Assembly: GCA_032718475.1 (NCBI GenBank)
Contig: JAUCBJ010001128.1
Location: 1-51,673 of the forward strand
Direction of reading: 5' to 3'
Source: Nemertoderma westbladi
Lineage: Eukaryota; Xenacoelomorpha; Nemertodermatida; Nemertodermatidae
DNA length: 51,673 nt
This document shows positions 10,851 through 24,276 of this stretch, in pieces. The stretch's first letter is position 1; the number at the start of each line of letters is the position of its first letter. A program made the position numbers and the translations under genes. Below the pieces are notes generated by a model. The model ran no database searches and was not told the DNA's origin. It worked only from the letters and a program-made list of their open reading frames with translations.

Positions 10851-12621
10851 GCACCTGTTCTCCCTACGCTTGTATTAATTGCACCGCTATCAATCTCGCC
10901 CTGATTCATTACATTATTACTGATGATATTATTTTGGTTAATTTCTTCAGGGTTATTTAACGTATTATTGTTACCTAAATTATTATTTAAATTATTTTGC
11001 TCAGAATTAGGGTTGATATTTAGATTATTTTGCACATTTAAATTAGGGTTATTATTTAGATTATTTTGCACATTTAAATTAGGGTTATTATTACCGGGTA
11101 AAATATTATTTCCTGCAAGAAATGTTTGATTAGGGTTGTCTATTACGGTACTATTAATATTAACTCCCTCTATTATTATTATTACCCCCGCCCGTACGGT
11201 TACACCAGTCCTGGGTCTGTCGTCCTCTACCTGTAAGTGGGGTATTAACAAAGGTTTCCATTACCTCTGGTTCCTCGCAAATACTACCCGAACCAGCATC
11301 ACTCTCCGATAATCCCAGCCCTCTCAATCCTAACCGGCGCTTTTGCTTCGCTTGGTATTGCATAAGCCCCCTCAATCGGGTATGCATATCATCCCGCATC
11401 TGCTTGCCCATTCTCTCTCTTTCTCTATCCTCCCTCATACTTTGGTTGGCCAATTCTGCCTCCCTCGCTTCCCACTCTCTATGCTCGTTTGTTTCCCTCT
11501 CTACCCTCGCTGCCTCTTTCGCTTCTCGCTCTTTGCGCTCGTTCACCTCTCTTGTCTCCCGCTCCCTGCGCTCGTTCTCTACTCTCGCCTCCCGCTCCTT
11601 GCACTCGTTTTCTACTCTCGCCTCCCGCTCCTTGCGCTCGTTTACCTCTCTTTCCTCCCACTCCCTATAGTATCTCGCCACCCTCTCGGCCCTCTCTTTA
11701 CACTCTCTCGCTAATTCTCTCTCCCTCTCTAATAGCGCAGTTCCCTCATCTAACTGCCTCTCCAGTTCCTTTTGATCCAGCGCCACAATGTCTAGTTGAC
11801 ACGCCAGATCTATCTCTAACACCCTTCTTGCTTTCGCGGAGGATGTAGCGGACTTATCGGTCGCGACGGACTCCCGTCACCTCTCTGTCCTACTAATTTT
11901 CCCCCGTTTACTGGGGTTCCTACTAACCGATGACACCGAATCCTCAGGGTTAACCTTGGATTCGCTGTCTTGCGGGTCCACCAATCCCACTAATTTAATT
12001 CCCCTGGCATCCACTAGGTAAGGCCCTATGTACACTACATCTGGCTCCATTACCTCGGACCGCCACAATTCAAACAGTTCTGTGGCGACCTCCCTCGCTC
12101 TCTCACTCGCCAGTTCTCCCTGTCCAAAACAGACTAAGTAACAAAAATGTTTATTCGACTCACCTAGCCTCTGTTATAGTTTAGGCTGGTCTACCTTTCT
12201 CACCTTCTTAGCCTCTTTTAGTAGTTTCTTCATGGCATTGTACGCCCGTCGCAGGCGATCACTCGTCCCGACGTCCTCCTCGTTAACTCTACCTTCCTTC
12301 CTCGTCCGGCGTCGTACCGGAAGGCCCCAACATCGCCGTTCCGGTGGGCCGTCCGTCGCCCTCGGCCTGTGGCTGGCCCACGACTTCGGTACTCCGACCG
12401 CCGCCATCGTCACGCGTCGACTCGTTGTTGTCTTTCCCTCCTCGTTGTTGTCGGCTGCCCCCTTCTTGGGTATTCGGATCGTCCCTTGTTGGCGAATCCG
12501 GGGTGGCAGGCCGGTACCGTCTTGTCGCGGCCTCTCGGATCATTTGGTTGGTGTCGTCTGGGGTCTGCGGCGGCGTTCTTTCTCCCTCTGATTCTTGGAC
12601 CGTTCGGTGTCCTTCATTCAT

Positions 12622-14180
12622 CTTTTTTTGAGTCTGGTTGCGGTCACAGTCTGTTGCAAGCTGGATAGTTTTAACTGTGACGGGATCGAGTTCAAAGATC
12701 CCGACCGGGTTAGGTTATATGCGTCACTTTCTGCTGGGCTGCTGAACTTATATCTTTGGCCGAAGGCCGTCGGGAAAATAACAGAGTTTGTGTTTCTCAA
12801 TGTTAATGTTCCAATGATAATAGCACAGAATTCATAACAGTATATGATTGAAATTATTATTTTCAGACAAAATAGAATATTCATATTGATAAATCTACGA
12901 CAATTTATTAACTTTAAGACCTTGTAATAGGTCATTTGTCATTTTATATCTATTCAAAAATGTAAATAATACACAAAAGCAATTGAAGCATAAGAAAACT
13001 GTACAATTAAAAATTAATGTTTTGGATTAAAAATATTTATCTTGCGATATTAATAGCTTGAACATTCCAACGCCCATATCTGCTTTATCTCAACAAAATT
13101 TAATGGTTTTTGGTATAAACAAAACAAAATTTTTCGGCTTTCTTTCTTCATTATTTTCTTTTCTTATTTATATTCTTTCTAACATAGCAGCTTTGGTAAT
13201 CAGAGGAATCACTCATTAAATCACCAAAAATGAACGCAAAACTGAATAATGTAATAGGAATGCTAAATATTCGTTTGTTTTGGTTCATATTCAATTTCGA
13301 TCCATTAGGACGTTAAATTATCTAATGTGAATGTCCCAATTTGATATATTACTAACAACGTCAGCATTTTTTACCTATACTAAACAATATTTCATAGATG
13401 TTCAGATGCGCAGGAAAAAAGTACCAAATATGAACATTTCATTTCTTTCGTGGATGTCATGTGCTACTCTCCCCATTCTGTAATTTGGCAATTGCTCATA
13501 TCCATTCAGCTGAATGGCACAGTAGAGAATTGATTCTGGGTTACAACTAATAAGCAATTAATGACAAATTCTCGTTGATTATACAGTATTGATAATAAAG
13601 GGATAGCTGCATTCAGACCTGAGAACTGGCAGACCTGACAACTGAGAACTAGTACAAGCTCGCCCAACAACTAACAGTACTGCAGAAAGCCTATATCTGC
13701 ATATGCAATACTTTGCAGGAACATGGCAAGTACCTGCTAAATATAAATGAGCAAAGTAACACTTGCAATATTTATTAAAACTAAAGAAATAACTTACATG
13801 CTCTATTAAGTTTACCAAATTTTTGTTACTAAATATATTTTGACAAGTGTAATAAACTGATAGCAAGGAACTTGCAAATCTTAGGAAATGTACTATGAAT
13901 TTTCAACAGGGATGCTCCCCTGCCCGCTATTGGCTTATATACTAATTGTCACTTTGGCACTCCCTGTGAGTGTTTCCCCCTAACCTTGACTAGCTGTGTT
14001 CTCCCTCCGAGGTGGTTTGACCTCTCACCTCTCTCTGTGGCCTGTATCGCCCCCCCCCCCCCCCCCCCCAGTTGGTTATGAGGCGAGATTATTATTGGTA
14101 ATCTCGTATCGCCAACTATATTGGTAAAACGCCACTGGTCCCATTTTCGGGTGGGTGATGTAAGGGAATTGAATCCGCTT
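12622..14180. other. gene-free AT-rich stretch upstream of BEL gag
   Basis: 12622-12780 is moderately GC-rich leader-like DNA. 12780-13900 is AT-rich without coding signals. 13905-14050 is again GC-richer and, read on the minus strand, contains TATATAAG near 13935-13942, so it might be a promoter-bearing LTR fragment. A 20-C run lies at 14050-14069, and a small hairpin (CGAGATTA / TAATCTCG) near 14083-14106. No gene is visible. Confidence 0.4.
14050..14069. repeat. poly-C run
   Basis: Twenty C in a row between the BEL flank and the 27-bp minisatellite. Length is prone to sequencing error. A shorter run (15 C) lies at 32498. Confidence 0.8.
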
Positions 14181-15901
14181 ACATGAACCTATACCAGCAC
14201 TGACTGTGCATGAACCTATAGTAGCACTGACTGTAGATGAACCTATTCTAGCACTGACTGTACATGAACCTATACTAGCACTGAATGTACATGAACCTAT
14301 ACCAGCACTGACTGTAGATGAACCTATACCAGCACTGACTGTAGATGAACCTATACCAGAACTCACTGTAGATGAACCTATACTAGCACTGACTGTACAT
14401 GAACCTATACCAGCACTGACTGTAGATGAACCTATACCAGAACTGACTGTAGATGAACCTATACCAGAACTCACTGTAGATGAACCTATACTAGCACTGA
14501 CTGTACATGAACCTATACCAGCACTGAATGTAGATGAACCTATACCAGCACTGGCTGTAGATGAACCTATACCAGCACTGACTGTAGATGAACCTTTACC
14601 AGAACTCACTGTAGATGAACCTATACCAGAACTCACTGTAGATGAACCTATACCAGAACTGACTGCAGATGAACCTATACCAGCACTGACTGTACATGAA
14701 CCTATACTAGCACTGACTGTAGATGAACCTATACTAGCACTGACTGTAGATGAACCTATACAAGAACTGACTGTACATGAACCTATTCTAGCACTGACTG
14801 TACATGAACCTATACCAGCACTGACTGTAGATGAACCTATACCAGAACTGACTATAGATGAACCTATACCAGCACTGACTGTAGATGAACCTATACTAGC
14901 ACTGACTGTACATGAACCTATACCAGCACTGACTGTAGATGAACCTATACCAGCACTGACTGCAGATGAACCTATACCAGCACTGACTGTAGATGAACCT
15001 ATACCAGAACTGACTGTAGATGAACCTATACTAGCACTGACTGTAGATGAACCTATACCAGAACTGACTGTAGATGAACCTATACTAGCACTGACTGTAG
15101 ATGAACCTATACTAGTACTGACTGTAGATGAACCTATACCAGCACTGACTGTAGATGAACCTATACCAGAACTGACTGTACATGAACCTATACTAGCACT
15201 GACTGTAGATGAACCTATACTAGCACTGACTCTAGATGAACCTATACTAGTACTGACTGTAGATGAACCTATACCAGCACTGACTGCAGATGAACCTATA
15301 CCAGAACTGACTGTAGATGAACCTATACCAGCACTGACTGTAGATGAACCTATACCAGAACTGACTGTAGATGAACCTATACTAGCACTGACTGTACATG
15401 AACCTATACTAGTACTGATTGTAGATGAACCTATACCAGCACTGACTGCAGATGAACCTATACCAGAACTGACTGTAGATGAACCTATACCAGCACTGAC
15501 TGTAGATGAACCTATACCAGAACTGACTGTAGATGAACCTATTCTAGCACTGACTGTACATGAACCTATACCAGCACTGAATGTAGATGAACCTATACCA
15601 GCACTGACTGTAGATGAACCTATACCAGCACTGACTGTAGATGTACCTATACCAGAACTCATTGTAGATGAACCTATACACCAGCACTGATTGTAGATGA
15701 ACCTATAAAAGCACTGACTGCAGATGAACCTATACCAGCACTGACTGTAGATGAACCTATACTAGCACTGACTGTAGATTAACCTATACCAGCACTGACT
15801 GCAGATGAACCTATACTAGCACTGACTATAGATGAACCTATTCTAGCACTGACTGTACATGAACCTATTCTAGCACTGACTGTTCATGAACCTATACCAG
15901 C
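14181..15901. repeat. 27-bp minisatellite, left block (about 63 copies)
   Basis: Units of 27 bp with few variable sites (GTAG/GTAC/GCAG before ATGAACC; ACCAG/ACTAG/TTCTAG; CACT/AACT/TACT). Because 27 is divisible by three, frames stay open: plus gives LTVDEPIPA repeats and minus gives GSSTVSAGI repeats. No proper ATG starts these frames. Treated as noncoding satellite DNA. Confidence 0.95.
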
Positions 15902-15945
15902 TACTACTACTACTAGGATCGGCATGTTGCATTGCAGCTGCATTT

Positions 15946-17997
15946 TTAAGAATGCTGTGCCGGCTTGTCAACAACATTGCACCGCCACAACTCCCTATCA
16001 CCCATGACATTTGCTAGATCATCCGCATCTTCAAGGCCAGTGTCCTTTAAGATGCGTCTCAAGAAAGTCATGGGCTGTCCACCATGCGTATTCACTCCAT
16101 GAGGCTGCCAAAGTAGAAGATTATGCACTGGCTGGTCCTCACGGCGAAAGCAATGTCCTGCAAAGCGGAGGCGATTTTGTTCTAGTGTCAAGCTTGGGGG
16201 AACCAATGAGACACCCCCAATGTTATATAGTGTCTGGTTGGAGATGTGTGCATTGTACTTGACACAATGAACCCGGCGTAGCATTCTTGTGAATGTGCCA
16301 TCCAGAGATTTGGTGTCCTCAGCAGTTAGAGCCCAGCATGGACTCCCATAGAGGAGTACGGGAACTACTGCTGCTCTAATAATCGGACCTTAAGTTTCCG
16401 ATTAATTCTCGGTAACTTCGAAATCCTGGAAAGCCTATTCAAGGCTGCCCATGCCTTTCCCTTACGTATTCGAAGGTCCTCATCTGACTTCCGGATCCAT
16501 GATCCCAGGTAACAGAAGTCGTCCACATGCTCAAGCATACCATCCTTCGAGCTTATGCTCCTCCGATCAGAGACTTGTTGAGGACTTTCAAAGTTAACTG
16601 TCAAAATTTTGGTCTTTCTGGAGTTAATAAAAAGACCAACACTAGAAGCAGCATGTTCTAATGAGCTCCCTCTAATGATTCTGAGAGTACTCCTAAGTCA
16701 TCAGCAAAGTCTAGATCAGTTAGGTACTTGGCAGGATTTCCTCGACTTCTGGAGCCAGTAGGTGGAGTTATCATCACCCCATCATCATTATGATGATCTA
16801 AGGACATGCGTAGAACATAGTCAACCACAATAATGAACAAGAATGGTGCAAGTGTGTCTCCTTGGAGGACGCCCCATAACACTTCAAATGGTTATATGTC
16901 ACCGTCAACAGTAGACACAAATGTTGTCGAACCATCGTATACTGATCTGATTGCTGCAATAATTTCATCGGGAAACCCATATAATGAAAGTATGCTGAAC
17001 ATACGCGAGCGAGAGACTGAATCAAAGACCTTGAAGAAGTCAACAAAGATTAACAGCCAGATGCCTGTCTTTCTTTTTTGATAATTCTTCAATTATCCTT
17101 CTAAGTGCCAAAATGGGCTCCATGGTTCCACGACCTTTACGGAACCCATTCTGATTTCCACGGAGCAGTCTCTCAATGGGATCCCTGATGCGATTTAATA
17201 GAATCCTATTGTATAGCTTTGCAGCAATCGAGATCAATGAGATTCCCCGAAAAGAACCATAGAGTGTTAGGTTGCCCTTCTTGGGAACTAGCACCAACTT
17301 ATTTGTTTTCATTACATTTCTTGTGGGACTCTTGTTGTTCGGTACATGTCTACTATGATAGGATAGATGAGCTTTAAACACTCAGGTATTTTATAGACCT
17401 TAGGGGGAACACCATCTACTCCACTGGCACGATCATTGCAGCAGCCTTCACTTCTGCAAAGGAGATATCGCCAATGGGAATATCTGGGAGTACAGACTCA
17501 GACACTTTTACTTCTATAAAGTTATCAGGCAATACCCTGTCATTATTGCGGAGCTTTTTAAAGTGGGCTTTCCAACCATTGAGGCGATCGGTTGGTGATT
17601 CAGCCTTAACCTTGGTGGTTGGTTGGCTTTTTCGACCAGCAAGCAAGTTGACCGATCTCCATGCCTGGCATGATTGCCTGCTGTCGTCAGCATCATTGAT
17701 GGCATCAACATGTTGGTTTATTAGGTCCTGTAGATTAACAGAGTACTGCCTGTTCAGGGACCTAGATGCAGCCTTAACTGCATTCTTGGCCGCTGTAGTC
17801 TGTTTGAGTCGGGACTCTTTCTGTGCCATATGAAGGTCATTTCGGCACTTCTGAATTTTGTTGTCAGTCCAGGGGGCCCTTTTCCTGTTTCGAGGGTATA
17901 CAGGAACTGTTTCTGCAGCTGCTAACTTAACTGCTTCTGTAAAGGCAGTATAGCCCTCACAGTGATCTGCCGCCTCAGAGGCAAGAGCCTCATACAT
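15946..17997 (-). pseudogene. non-LTR reverse transcriptase and C-terminal domain
   Basis: Fragments in different frames: a linker rich in Lys/Gln (17997-17416); RT fingers with KLVLVPKKG and GNQNGFRKGRG (17381-17040); palm strand DFFKVFDSVSR (17092-16892); LQGDTLAPFLF and DFADD in place of the YxDD box (16882-16658); thumb with YLGSWIRKSDEDLRIRKG (16604-16365); C-terminal RLRFAGHCFR region and the DRELWR end (16284-15946). Stops and frameshifts separate them. The enzyme would have primed reverse transcription at the target; the copy is dead. Confidence 0.85.
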
Positions 17998-18002
17998 GTT
18001 GC

Positions 18003-19098
18003 TCAGCTGCAGTGTGAAGCTGGATCTCCACTTGGCTGTTGCAACAGAGAGGACCAGTCATGCCGCGGCAAGGCAGATTTCGTTGTTCTGCTAGCACGCA
18101 GACTAAGTCTTACCTTGGCCACAATAAGGCGGTGATCACTGGAGAAGGGTCGAAGTGTAAATGCATTACAGTCTTGTATAGAGCTCCTGTATTTCCTACG
18201 AAACGGAATATGGTCTATCTGGGACTTGTGACCACTGGGTCCACTATGAGTCCATAGCTTTCCAGTTCGCTTCTTGAACTGGGTTCCAGCCGAAAACAAT
18301 CCATTTCCAGAGATAAAATCCTGAAGATGGACAGAATTTCGGTTAACACTATTGCTATAGACCCAGGGCGATGTAGGTGATTGATGCAGACTTGCATTAA
18401 AGTCTCCCATGAATGTTAAGAATGCATGCTGATCCACTCCATCAGTAGCTGCTTGTAGATTGTGGCAGAAATTTTCAGGGGCAACACTAGTTGGAGAGTA
18501 GCACACAATCAGAACCACCTTAGGAAACTTCTTAGCCAGTCTTCCAGAACATGAGAAGTGGCAACGAATGATGCGGTTAGAGATTTGGTCTATTTTGTCC
18601 AATGCTGTATGTGCAATTGGATTCATCAATAGACCAATTCCACCATTGCCACTATCATCTGCTGACGCGAGGGCCAGTCGCCAACCGCCCCCCCATATCC
18701 TTAATCAGAACCTCATCAGTCTGTCCAGTCTGCATTCGGTGCTCTTGAACACCCACTGCGCTAAGAGAAAGCTTATCTGCCAAGGCAGTCAGCTCACCTT
18801 GTCGCATTGGGGACCCGAGTGTTAGGGTGTTTACTGAGGCTAGTCTAGTGACTTGCCTCAGATTCACCAATGGCTTTGTTGGTCGGGGTGGAACATGAGA
18901 GTAGCCTCCAACTCCAGAATCCCTCTCCCCATCACAATCTGGCCTCCCTGGTGACCCATGGGTTGGGCCAGAAAGGTCATCAGGAAAGGGACTCAAAGAA
19001 TTATTGGCTGCTCTCTCTCTCTCCAGAAGGGGGTGAGGCAGGCAGCCGGTCAGGAGATAACTGACGCCTGTGAGGCCGTTTGTGTCCGGTAATTCCAC
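18003..19098 (-). pseudogene. APE-like endonuclease of the non-LTR element
   Basis: 19098-18655 carries TRLASVNTLTLGSP and VGVQEHRM (the N and QE motifs of the fold). After a frameshift near 18660, GGIGLLMNP, FMGDFNASLH and PFSSDHRLIVAKV follow, the last two being the catalytic GDFNA and SDH motifs. Known role: nicks target DNA to start target-primed reverse transcription. Confidence 0.85.
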
Positions 19099-19169
19099 TG
19101 GTCTCTAGTGGCCGGACCTCCGCATTAGTCAGATTAGTCATCATTCGAGAGGTCGCAGTAGTCATCATA

Positions 19170-22100
19170 CTGTACATGAACCTATACCAGCACTGACTGC
19201 AGATGAACCTATACCAGCACTGACTGTAGATGAACCTATACTAGCACTGACTGTAGATGAACCTATACCAGAACTGACTGTAGATGAACCTATACCAGCA
19301 CTGACTGTAGATGAACCTATACCAGCACTGACTGTAGATGAACCTATACCAGAACTGACTGTAGATGAACCTATACCAGAACTGACTGTAGATGAACCTA
19401 TACCAGAACTGACTGTAGATGAACCTATACTAGCACTGACTGTAGATGAACCTATACCAGAACTGACTGTAGATGAACCTATACCAGAACTGACTGTAGA
19501 TGAACCTATACCAGCACTGACTGTAGATGAACCTATACCAGAACTGACTATAGATGAACCTATACTAGTACTGACTGTAGATGAACCTATACCAGCACTG
19601 ACTGTAGATGAACCTATACTAGTACTGACTGTAGATGAACCTATACAAGAACTGACTGTACATGAACCTATTCTAGCACTGACTGTACATGAACCTATAC
19701 CAGCACTGACTGTACATGAACCTATAGTAGCACTGACTGTAGATGAACCTATACTAGTACTGACTGTAGATGAACCTATACAAGAACTGACTGTACATGA
19801 ACCTATACCAGCACTGACTGTAGATGAACCTATACCAGCACTGACTGCAGATGAACCTATACCAGAACTGACTGTACATGAACCTATACTAGCACTGACT
19901 GTAGATGAACCTATACTAGCACTGACTCTAGATGAACCTATACTAGTACTGACTGTAGATGAACCTATACCAGCACTGACTGCAGATGAACCTATACCAG
20001 AACTGACTGTAGATGAACCTATACCAGCACTGACTGTAGATGAACCTATACCAGAACTGACTGTAGATGAACCTATACCAGCACTGACTGCAGATGAACC
20101 TATACCAGAACTGACTGTACATGAACCTATACTAGCACTGACTGTAGATGAACCTATACTAGCACTGACTCTAGATGAACCTATACTAGTACTGACTGTA
20201 GATGAACCTATACCAGCACTGACTGCAGATGAACCTATACCAGAACTGACTGTAGATGAACCTATACCAGCACTGACTGTAGATGAACCTATACCAGCAC
20301 TGACTGTAGATGAACCTATACCAGCACTGACTGTAGATGAACCTATACCAGCACTGACTGTAGATGAACCTATACCAGCACTGACTGCAGATGAACCTAT
20401 AGCAGCACTGACTGCAGATGAACCTATACCAGCACTGACTGCAGATGAACCTATACCAGAACTGACTGTAGATGAACCTATATACCAGCACTGCCTGCAG
20501 ATGAACCTATACCTGAACTGACTGTACATGAACCTATTCTAGCACTGACTGTACATGAACCTATACCAGAACTGACTGTAGATGAACCTATACTAGTACT
20601 GACTGTAGATGAACCTATACCAGCACTGACTGCAGATGAACCTATACTAGTACTGACTGTAGATGAACCTATTCTAGCACTGACTGTACATGAACCTATA
20701 CCAGCACTGACTGTAGATGAACCTATACCAGCACTGACTGTAGATGAACCTATACCAGAACTGACTGTAGATGAACCTATACCAGAACTGACTGTAGATG
20801 AACCTATACTAGTACTGACTGTAGATGAACCTATACCAGCACTGACTGTAGATGAACCTATACTAGCACTGACTGTAGATGAACCTATACCAGAACTGAC
20901 TGTAGATGAACCTATACCAGCACTGACTGTAGATGAACCTATACCAGCACTGACTGTAGATGAACCTATACCAGAACTGACTGTAGATGAACCTATACCA
21001 GAACTGACTGTAGATGAACCTATACCAGAACTGACTGTAGATGAACCTATACTAGCACTGACTGTAGATGAACCTATACCAGAACTGACTGTAGATGAAC
21101 CTATACCAGAACTGACTGTAGATGAACCTATACCAGCACTGCCTGCAGATGAACCTATACCTGAACTGACTGTACATGAACCTATTCTAGCACTGACTGT
21201 ACATGAACCTATACCAGCACTGACTGTAGATGAACCTATACCAGAACTGACTATAGATGAACCTATACCAGCACTGACTGTAGATGAACCTATACCAGAA
21301 CTGACTATAGATGAACCTATACTAGTACTGACTGTAGATGAACCTATACCAGCACTGACTGTAGATGAACCTATACTAGTACTGACTGTAGATGAACCTA
21401 TACAAGAACTGACTGTACATGAACCTATTCTAGCACTGACTGTACATGAACCTATACCAGCACTGACTGTACATGAACCTATAGTAGCACTGACTGTAGA
21501 TGAACCTATACTAGTACTGACTGTAGATGAACCTATACAAGAACTGACTGTACATGAACCTATTCTAGCACTGACTGTACATGAACCTATACCAGCACTG
21601 ACTGTAGATGAACCTATACCAGAACTGACTATAGATGAACCTATACCAGCACTGACTGTAGATGAACCTATACTAGCACTGACTGTACATGAACCTATAC
21701 CAGCACTGACTGTAGATGAACCTATACCAGCACTGACTGCAGATGAACCTATACCAGAACTGACTGTACATGAACCTATACTAGCACTGACTGTAGATGA
21801 ACCTATACTAGCACTGACTCTAGATGAACCTATACTAGTACTGACTGTAGATGAACCTATACCAGCACTGACTGCAGATGAACCTATACCAGAACTGACT
21901 GTAGATGAACCTATACCAGCACTGACTGTAGATGAACCTATACCAGAACTGACTGTAGATGAACCTATACCAGCACTGACTGCAGATGAACCTATACCAG
22001 AACTGACTGTACATGAACCTATACTAGCACTGACTGTAGATGAACCTATACTAGCACTGACTCTAGATGAACCTATACTAGTACTGACTGTAGATGAACC

Positions 22101-24276
22101 TATACCAGCACTGACTGCAGATGAACCTATACCAGAACTGACTGTAGATGAACCTATACCAGCACTGACTGTAGATGAACCTATACCAGCACTGACTGTA
22201 GATGAACCTATACCAGCACTGACTGTAGATGAACCTATACCAGCACTGACTGTAGATGAACCTATACCAGCACTGACTGCAGATGAACCTATAGCAGCAC
22301 TGACTGCAGATGAACCTATACCAGCACTGACTGCAGATGAACCTATACCAGAACTGACTGTAGATGAACCTATATACCAGCACTGCCTGCAGATGAACCT
22401 ATACCTGAACTGACTGTACATGAACCTATTCTAGCACTGACTGTACATGAACCTATACCAGAACTGACTGTAGATGAACCTATACTAGTACTGACTGTAG
22501 ATGAACCTATACCAGCACTGACTGCAGATGAACCTATTCTAGCACTGACTGTAGATGAACCTATACCAGAACTGACTGTAGATGAACCTATACTAGTACT
22601 GACAGTAGATGAACCTATACCAGAACTGACTGTAGATGAACCTATACTAGTACTGACTGTAGATGAACCTATACCAGCACTGACTGCAGATGAACCTATT
22701 CCAGAACTGACTGTAGATGAACCTATACCAGCACTGACTGCAGATGAACCTATACCAGAACTGACTGTAGATGAACCTATACCAGCACTGACTGTAGATG
22801 AACCTATACCAGCACTGACTGCAGATGAACCTATACCAGAACTGACTGTAGATGAACCTATACCAGCACTGACTGTAGATGAACCTATACAAGAACTGAC
22901 TGTAGATGAACCTATACTAGTACTGACTGTAGATGAACCTATACCAGCACTGACTGTAGATGAACCTATACCAGAACTGACTGTAGATGAACCTATACTA
23001 GTACTGACTGTAGATGAACCTATACCAGCACTGACTGTAGATGAACCTATACCAGAACTGACTGTAGATGAACCTATACTAGTACTGACTGTAGATGAAC
23101 CTATACCAGCACTGACTGTAGATGAACCTATACCAGAACTGACTGTAGATGAACCTATACTAGTACTGACTGTAGATGAACCTATACCAGCACTGACTGT
23201 AGATGAACCTATACCAGAACTGACTGTAGATGAACCTATACTAGTACTGACTGTAGATGAACCTATACTAGCACTGACTGTACATGAACCTATACCAGAA
23301 CTGACTATAGATGAACCTATACTAGTACTGACTGTAGATGAACCTATACCAGCACTGACTGTAGATGAACCTATACTAGTACTGACTGTAGATGAACCTA
23401 TACTAGCACTGACTGTAGATGAACCTATACTAGTTCTGACTGTAGATGAACCTATACCAGAACTGACTGTACATGAACCTATACTAGTACTGACTGTAGA
23501 TGAACCTATACCAGCACTGACTGTAGATGAACCTATACCAGAACTGACTGTAGATGAACCTATACTAGTACTGACTGTAGATGAACCTATACTAGCACTG
23601 ACTGTACATGAACCTATACCAGAACTGACTATAGATGAACCTATACTAGTACTGACTGTAGATGAACCTATACTAGCACTGACTGTAGATGAACCTATAC
23701 TAGTTCTGACTGTAGATGAACCTATACCAGCACTGACTGTAGATGAACCTATACCAGAACTGACTGTAGATGAACCTATACTAGTACTGACTGTAGATGA
23801 ACCTATACCACCACTGACTGTAGATGAACCTATACCAGAACTGACTGTAGATGAACCTATACTAGTACTGACTGTAGATGAACCTATACTAGCACTGACT
23901 GTACATGAACCTATACCAGAACTGACTATAGATGAACCTATACTAGTACTGACTGTAGATGAACCTATACTAGCACTGACTGTAGATGAACCTATACTAG
24001 TTCTGACTGTAGATGAACCTATACCAGCACTGACTGTAGATGAACCTATACCAGAACTGACTGTAGATGAACCTATACCAGCACTGACTGCAGATGAACC
24101 TATACTAGTACTGACTGTAGATGAACCTATACCAGCACTGACTGTAGATGAACCTATACCAGAACTGACTGTAGAAGAACCTATACTAGTTCTGACTGTA
24201 GATGAACCTATACTAGCACTGACTCTAGATGAACCTATACTAGTACTGACTGTAGATGAACCTATACTAGCACTGT
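19170..24276. repeat. 27-bp minisatellite, right block (about 189 copies) with higher-order structure
   Basis: Same unit as the left block. A variant unit containing an extra TA (CCTATATACCAG) occurs near 20471-20488 and again near 22363-22380, 1892 bp apart (70 units plus 2 bp), marking a duplicated block; long stretches before each marker match unit for unit except for an indel of whole units. From about 22900 to 24240 a different short higher-order pattern of alternating ACCAGAAC/ACTAGTAC units repeats. Confidence 0.95.

Larger units (their letters stand above)
3408..12621 (-). mobile_element. decayed BEL/Pao LTR-type retrotransposon (internal region)
   Basis: Order on the minus strand: long low-complexity Gag (12621 to about 10060), DUF1759-like Gag core (10052-9660), CCHC region (about 9150-8990), retropepsin (DSGA at 8833-8844), RT (YVDD), RNase H, integrase zinc-binding domain and DDE core, then a DUF5641-like tail ending at 3408. 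This order and the Pao-type RT/RNase H text identify the BEL/Pao superfamily. Numerous frameshifts in gag, three in-frame stops in pol (8494, 8386, 6739), frameshifts in the tail and a 2-kb nested insertion in integrase show that it is dead. LTRs were not recognised, so the boundaries are those of the internal coding region only. Confidence 0.92.
10053..12621 (-). pseudogene. low-complexity N-terminal Gag region of the BEL element
   Basis: Minus-strand segments in several frames follow each other without long gaps. 12621-12289 starts with MNEGHR and is Arg/Gly/Asp/Thr-rich. 12413-12174 and 12068-11877 are charged. 11822-11160 is a long Glu/Arg heptad-like coiled coil (repeated NERKEREARV blocks). 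11251-10622 is an Asn-rich domain (NPNLNVQNNLN repeats) followed by three 19-residue repeats (NESLQGHAVAQGVAG core). 10548-10110 is Arg-rich. Frame changes between segments mean decay or sequencing errors at homopolymers. Coiled coil plus Asn-rich DNA suggests self-assembly, but the assignment to Gag rests on position upstream of the DUF1759-like core. Confidence 0.6.
15902..19169 (-). mobile_element. decayed APE-type non-LTR retrotransposon inserted in the minisatellite
   Basis: Minus-strand endonuclease, RT and C-terminal region in order, ending at the left in a short (TAG)n-type tail (15902-15915) as expected for the 3' end of such elements. The 27-bp array lies on both sides, so insertion into the array is clear. 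The exact target duplication is masked by the repeat. The RT text (LTDLDFADD, DFCYLGSWI, RLRFAGH) points to an RTE/Nimb-like group; the clade is not settled. All parts carry frameshifts and stops. Confidence 0.88.

Noticed and set aside
2303-14180. A pair of LTRs bounding the BEL element
   Set aside because: I compared 2303-3407 with 12622-14180 by eye and found no convincing long match, so no LTRs are annotated.
14206-15690. Long open frames (about 500 codons) on both strands of the 27-bp array as repeat proteins
   Set aside because: Frames stay open only because the period is divisible by three; no ATG with plausible context begins them and no other protein feature is present.
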